Positions 60,165-64,000 of a stretch of DNA of 64,000 nt are shown here, piece after piece. The notes beneath the pieces are model-generated. The model worked only from the letters and a program-made list of their open reading frames with translations. It had not been told where the DNA came from and did not search any database. Source of the stretch: Bacillota bacterium (GTDB lineage: Bacteria; Bacillota; Clostridia; Christensenellales; Aristaeellaceae); contig JAEZHM010000074.1 in the NCBI GenBank assembly GCA_023416585.1, positions 1 to 64,000 of the forward strand, read 5' to 3'. Each line of letters opens with the position of its first letter. Position 1 is the stretch's first letter. A program made the position numbers and the translations under genes.

Positions 60165-62665
60165 ATGAAAAAGCTTCCTTTTTTATGCTGCTGGCTATGC
60201 TTCTCCCGGTGATGCTTACCGAAATCGCTTTTGCTTTGCCATGTCAGGGAAAGCACATCGCCGATGGATTTGATTTTGTGGTAGCCGTGCAGTGGGACGG
60301 CACGGTGAGGGCAGCGGGGAACAACGAAAGCGGACAATGCGATACTGCCGCCTGGTGCAATGTCGTTGCTATTGACGCGGGCGCAGAGCATACCGTGGGA
60401 CAGAAAAGGGATGGCACCGTATACGCTGCGGGAGATAATGAATATGGCCAATGCAGCGTGCAGGATTGGAAGGACATCGTGATGGTGGCGGCTGGGCGCT
60501 ACGCCAGCTTCGGCCTGAAAAAGGATGGTACCGTTGTTACCACATCCAAAAACGATACAAGGGAGAACAGAGAGATCGCCGCATGGCGGGACATTGTTTG
60601 GATTGATGAGATATGGGGCTATGTATATGCCATTGACATAAATGGCACTGGCTATGGCTCCGGGCTGGATGATATCGAAATACAGGATGCCCTGCAGATT
60701 GACGTCACGTCTGAAGGAATCTATGTGCTAAAGAAAGATGGCACGGTGGAGTGCGATATCAACTATTCCGATCCGCCGAGCTTCACAGACCCCAGTAAAG
60801 AGGATTGGAAGGATGTGGCGGCCATTGATTGCGGCGGACCGGATGCGGTTGGGTTGGCGCAGGATGGCACTGTTATCGATGATTTGCTGAGCCCCAGGCA
60901 TTACGACCGGTGGTCTGATATTGTGGAGATGCGGGATGGATTCGGCATAACGGCAGATGGATTGGTGGTGTTTGCGGATTTTTGCACCCTCCCGGCAAAG
61001 GCCTGGGAGGAAATAAACTCTTGGAAGGTCATGGTGGATCCGCAGCATGCTAAAGCACTTGGCGCAAAAGACCCTTCTCAAAACAAGGCGGGTTTGGACA
61101 GCGGTTTAATTCTTGCCGAGAATGGCATGCGCCTTTACGGCCAAACGATAGAGTTTACAGAGGATAGCAAATATGCCGTCTATACCGGGCCGGGTAACAA
61201 TACTCTCCGGGGCGGAGATGGGAGAGCGTTGGTTTCTACCAGCGGCCCCATACAGGTCTATGGCGTGGAAAACGGCTGGGCACTGATTTGCTATGACATA
61301 TCCAAAGGAAGGCAGCGTTTCGGCTACATTCCAGCGCTGGCCCTGCCCAAGGCGTTTGCAGACAGCAAGCGGTTTAAGCTGATGAATCTTGCTGCTCAGG
61401 CGGAAATTGCGGTGGTCCAGAAAGATACCTTTGTAACCGATGATCCCCTGGGCAAAAGAACATTTTTGTGCACACTGAATGCCGGTCAGAAAGATGTTTT
61501 GTACCTGGGTACTTTAAACGGCGCCTGGGCATATGTGCAATTGGTCAACGAAGATGGTATTCTCCTGCGGGGCTTTGCGCCTATCGGCACGCTCTTTCGG
61601 TTGACGGGTGCGCAAAAGGAAGCCGTTAACCTGCCTGAGGGGACAGATGTGGTCTGGACCAACGCGTCGGAAGAGCACCATTATTACGACACGCGGGATG
61701 ATTACTTTATTGTGCCGGATGATGCAACGGTGGTCAAGATTCCCGATTCCATGACCGATGTGAAGCGGTTTGAGAACTTGCTGTGGCTTAAGCACCTGAC
61801 GGATGTGGAGGTATCCAAGGACCATCCTGCTTTTCAGAGCATCGATGGCGTTTTGTACTCCAAGGATGGTTCAATGCTTTGCTTATATCCGCCAGGGCGT
61901 CCCGGCAATGAGCTTATCCTCCCGGAGGGCACGAAAGAGATTGACAATGACAGCGGTCTTGGCTTTGCAGACAAGCTTACATCCATTATGCTTCCAAGCA
62001 CCTATACAGGGCCTGCGCCTTACATACCGAACCTTGTTAAATATACCGTATCTGAAGATAATCCTGTCTATCAGGCCATTGACGGCGTATTGTTTTCCAA
62101 GGATGGTTTGAAATTGATCGCCTATCCGATGGCCAAACCGGGAGATACCTATACCGTTCCCCAGGGGACTCAATCCATCTGCGATTACGCTTTTTCTCAT
62201 ATAAATCAAATCCGGCATGTGATGCTGCCGGAAGGGTTAAACACTATCGGGTGGCTGGCATTTGAGTATTGCGAGTCGCTGGAAAGCGCTCAGTTCCCTA
62301 ATACCCTGTCGTATATTGATGAGGGGGCGTTTATTGGATGCACAAGCCTTACACATGTGGAGCTTCCTTCCAGCTTAAGAACCATTGCCCATGGCGCGTT
62401 TGCCTGGTCGGGCCTTAAGGGCGAGCTGCGCATACCCGAAGGGGTGGTGTTTATCGATGCGCTGGCCATTGAGGCCATATCCATCAGTGACCTGTATCTG
62501 CCCGCATCGCTGACCGAATGGGAATTGCAGTTTGACCCTGCAGAAGAACGGAAGCGGAATGAGCTAAACGGCTGGCGCAGTCTTGTGGTCCACGCCCCAA
62601 AGGGCAGCTGGGCGGCAGAGTATGCCGCGCAGCAAGGCTTTTTGGTGGAAATCGAGGAACCGTAA
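60165..62665 (+). CDS. Secreted RCC1-like/SH3-like/BspA-type LRR surface protein (frame break in the signal peptide)
   Basis: The ATG at 60165 has GGAGGATATACGA and opens KKLPF, then the frame breaks at T6 (60179-60184). One more T would join it to the main frame MLLAMLLPVMLTEIAFALPC, giving a normal signal peptide. The main frame has 826 codons from 60185. Residues 15-280 hold RCC1-like beta-propeller repeats (GDNEYGQCSVQDWKDIVMVA). Residues 300-490 hold two SH3-like parts. Residues 540-800 hold BspA-type LRRs (LPEGLNTIGWLAFEYCESLE). Probably a surface binding protein. Confidence 0.75.
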
Positions 62666-62708
62666 CACGTTCGAATAATTGTCTAAAGTCTGCAAAGGAG
62701 AAGAGCCC

Positions 62709-62963
62709 TCATCCCGCCAGCAGCTCCTTTGCCCACCTGGGAACATACCTTGGCTCTGCGCCTTCCAGCCCGGCGAGGATATCTACAATGGCTTCAAATA
62801 CTTCGGCGGGTTGGGTGCTCACGGGCAGGGTATGTATTGGCTTTTCCTGAATGGCGCTTAAAAGCGCGGCAGCCTTTGATTTGTTCCAACCGCCGACAGC
62901 TGGGATAAGGCCCTTTTCCAAAGCCTGTACGCATACAAGGCATATTTGATCGGCCCGGTTCAT
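62709..62963 (-). CDS. Small hypothetical protein, second gene of a pair
   Basis: 84 residues, helical, no signal peptide. Ends EPRYVPRWAKELLAG. It overlaps the upstream gene by four bases (ATGA), so the two are translated together. Function is unknown. Confidence 0.6.
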   Translation of the reverse strand: MNRADQICLVCVQALEKGLIPAVGGWNKSKAAALLSAIQEKPIHTLPVSTQPAEVFEAIVDILAGLEGAEPRYVPRWAKELLAG

Positions 62964-63289
62964 AGGTAAGCTTCTCCCTTCTCGTTCTGCCAGCCATGGG
63001 TGGCCATGTATAGAACCTTTTCGTACAATACGGGATCCATGCGGCAGTTAAGACCGGCCTCTTCATCATCCTGGGAATCGTCACCGATTAAGTAACTACT
63101 CAGCGCTTCATAAACGTCCGCGGCGGAATGGCCTTCCGCCGCGGTTTTCATTTCCGGCCGGCTGCGAAGAAGGCTTTGAAAAAAATCGATAGCCGATACA
63201 ATGTCCCACCGGGAGGAAAAATGGAGCATAGCGCTGGGAGACAGGCTGTACAGGTGGAGCATGCAGGCTTCCGACAGGGTAAGCGTCAT
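62960..63289 (-). CDS. Small hypothetical protein, first gene of a pair
   Basis: 109 residues from the ATG at 63289 after AAAGGAGAGAAACTT; an in-frame upstream extension lacks a site. Helical (LSEACMLHLYSLSPSAMLHF, SSRWDIVSAIDFFQSLL), with an acidic DDSQDDEE loop. No family recognised. Coupled to the next small gene. Confidence 0.6.
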   Translation of the reverse strand: MTLTLSEACMLHLYSLSPSAMLHFSSRWDIVSAIDFFQSLLRSRPEMKTAAEGHSAADVYEALSSYLIGDDSQDDEEAGLNCRMDPVLYEKVLYMATHGWQNEKGEAYL

Positions 63290-63462
63290 AAGTTTCTCTC
63301 CTTTATTAATCTGCGGCAAGCAGGTTTGCCTTGCCAATAATAAATAAGAACATTTGTTCCCTTAATCCGCATGATAACATAGTTGAGAACGTATTGGCAA
63401 TGAGAAATGTTGGAAGCGCACTTTTGGATAATAAGCTCGGATAATCGGACGGTTGAAACAGA

Positions 63463-63491
63463 ACAAAAAAATCCCGGGCTGCAAGCCCGGG
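63463..63491 (-). terminator. Terminator of the Ig-like protein gene
   Basis: CCCGGGCT (63473-63480) pairs with AGCCCGGG (63484-63491). On the minus strand a TTTTTTTG tract follows. It lies about 70 bases past the stop of the Ig-like gene. Confidence 0.8.
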
Positions 63492-63562
63492 GGAAAGCTG
63501 TATGATATGGCTGTCTCTTCTTGGTAAGCGGTGTACGGAAAAATGAAGAACCTTCCTCGGAA

Positions 63563-64000
63563 TTACTGCACATTGACAACGCACGAAGCTGCTATGCCGT
63601 TGTGGGCCGTGGCGGTTATGAAGGCAGTACCCGGTGACAAAGCCTTGATCCTGCCGCCGGATGTGACAGTGGCGACATTCGGATCGCTTGACGACCAGGC
63701 TATGGCTTTGATGCGGGCATTGGCTGGAAGCAGGTATGCCTTCAGTGATCCTGTTCTGCCGGCTTTCAGTGTCAGGACAGCCTTGTTCAGCCTGATGGAA
63801 GACACGGCCAGAGAACGCACAACCAGTGTGCAGGAAGAGGATACGCCATTGTGTGCGGTGGCGGTAATTTGCACGGTGCCGGGTGCAAAGGTGGTGATCC
63901 TCCCCTTGGAGGATACGGTGGCGATGCTTACATCGCTGGAAGACCAGGTCACCGTTTTGAACCTTGCGTTCCTGGGCAGCACAGATGCGCTTAAGGAGGT
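63563..64000 (-). CDS. Ig-like (Big_2) repeat surface protein, C-terminal part only
   Basis: 146 residues visible; the gene continues past the window edge. Two bacterial Ig-like group 2 repeats: FKTVTWSSSDVSIATVSSKG, RITTFAPGTVQITATAHNG and a second copy KAIAWSSSDPNVATVTSGGR, IKALSPGTAFITATAHNG. Such repeats build stalks of surface adhesins and enzymes. No C-terminal anchor is present; it ends with the second repeat. Confidence 0.8.
   Translation of the reverse strand, partial: TSLSASVLPRNARFKTVTWSSSDVSIATVSSKGRITTFAPGTVQITATAHNGVSSSCTLVVRSLAVSSIRLNKAVLTLKAGRTGSLKAYLLPANARIKAIAWSSSDPNVATVTSGGRIKALSPGTAFITATAHNGIAASCVVNVQ

Overview
The window looks like a chromosome segment of a low-to-mid GC Gram-positive anaerobe of the Clostridia type. 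The reasons are strong AGGAGG-type ribosome binding sites, frequent TTG and GTG starts, secreted Cys-repeat, BspA-like LRR, Sel1 and Ig-like surface proteins, a PPK2-type polyphosphate kinase, a FapA/DUF342 protein, and a decarboxylase beta subunit of the Na+-pump family. No rRNA, tRNA, integrase, repressor, replication gene or CRISPR array was recognised. About 41 kb of the 64 kb is phage-derived.

Layout. 1-8230: host genes (two Cys-rich repeat surface proteins, polyphosphate:AMP phosphotransferase, FapA-like protein, membrane-anchored GH25 lysozyme). 8231-9159: a structured palindrome, a broken copy of the fapA 3' end, and a repeat with a terminator. 9160-33806: cluster 1, a contractile-tail gene set (SSB, ArpU-like regulator, sheath, tube, tail chaperone, gpD, gpV-like spike/fibre, tape measure, gpX, gpU, gp25/XkdS, gpJ, gpI, collar fibre, FN3 fibre) with no terminase, portal, capsid or lysis genes, so it resembles a tailocin (R-type bacteriocin). 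34183-41321: host genes (Sel1 repeats, M28 peptidase, acyltransferase, LRR protein, NAGPA-type glycosidase, Lgt-like protein). 41677-57850: cluster 2, the complementary set (terminase, portal, scaffold, N4-gp56-type capsid, podovirus-like tail genes, fibres, endolysin, holin) with no contractile tail genes. 57851-64000: host genes, several broken (decarboxylase beta subunit, LysR remnant, RCC1/LRR surface protein, two small hypotheticals, partial Ig-like protein).

The main points are in the phage regions. Both clusters carry the same fibre cassette (fibre, WNGSAW-type or WVNVGGVWK-type carbohydrate-binding protein, about 110-residue chaperone-like protein, small acidic protein). It is present in one full and two decayed copies in cluster 1 and once in cluster 2. 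One decayed cassette splits the tape measure gene: its N-terminal core lies at 18635-18935 and the continuation restarts at 22227. The 3' end of the tape measure gene is duplicated together with gpX, and each copy is followed by a different reverse-strand gene for a secreted protein with the same OB-like C-terminal domain. Cluster 1 also contains a run of six hairpins (13220-13486), two -1 slippery heptamers, and a four-unit palindromic repeat array inside the baseplate operon.

Reading: cluster 1 could make tail particles and cluster 2 capsids and lysis proteins, with shared receptor specificity. Whether either still works is uncertain, because several cluster 1 genes are broken. Some single-base breaks sit at homopolymers and could be assembly errors.
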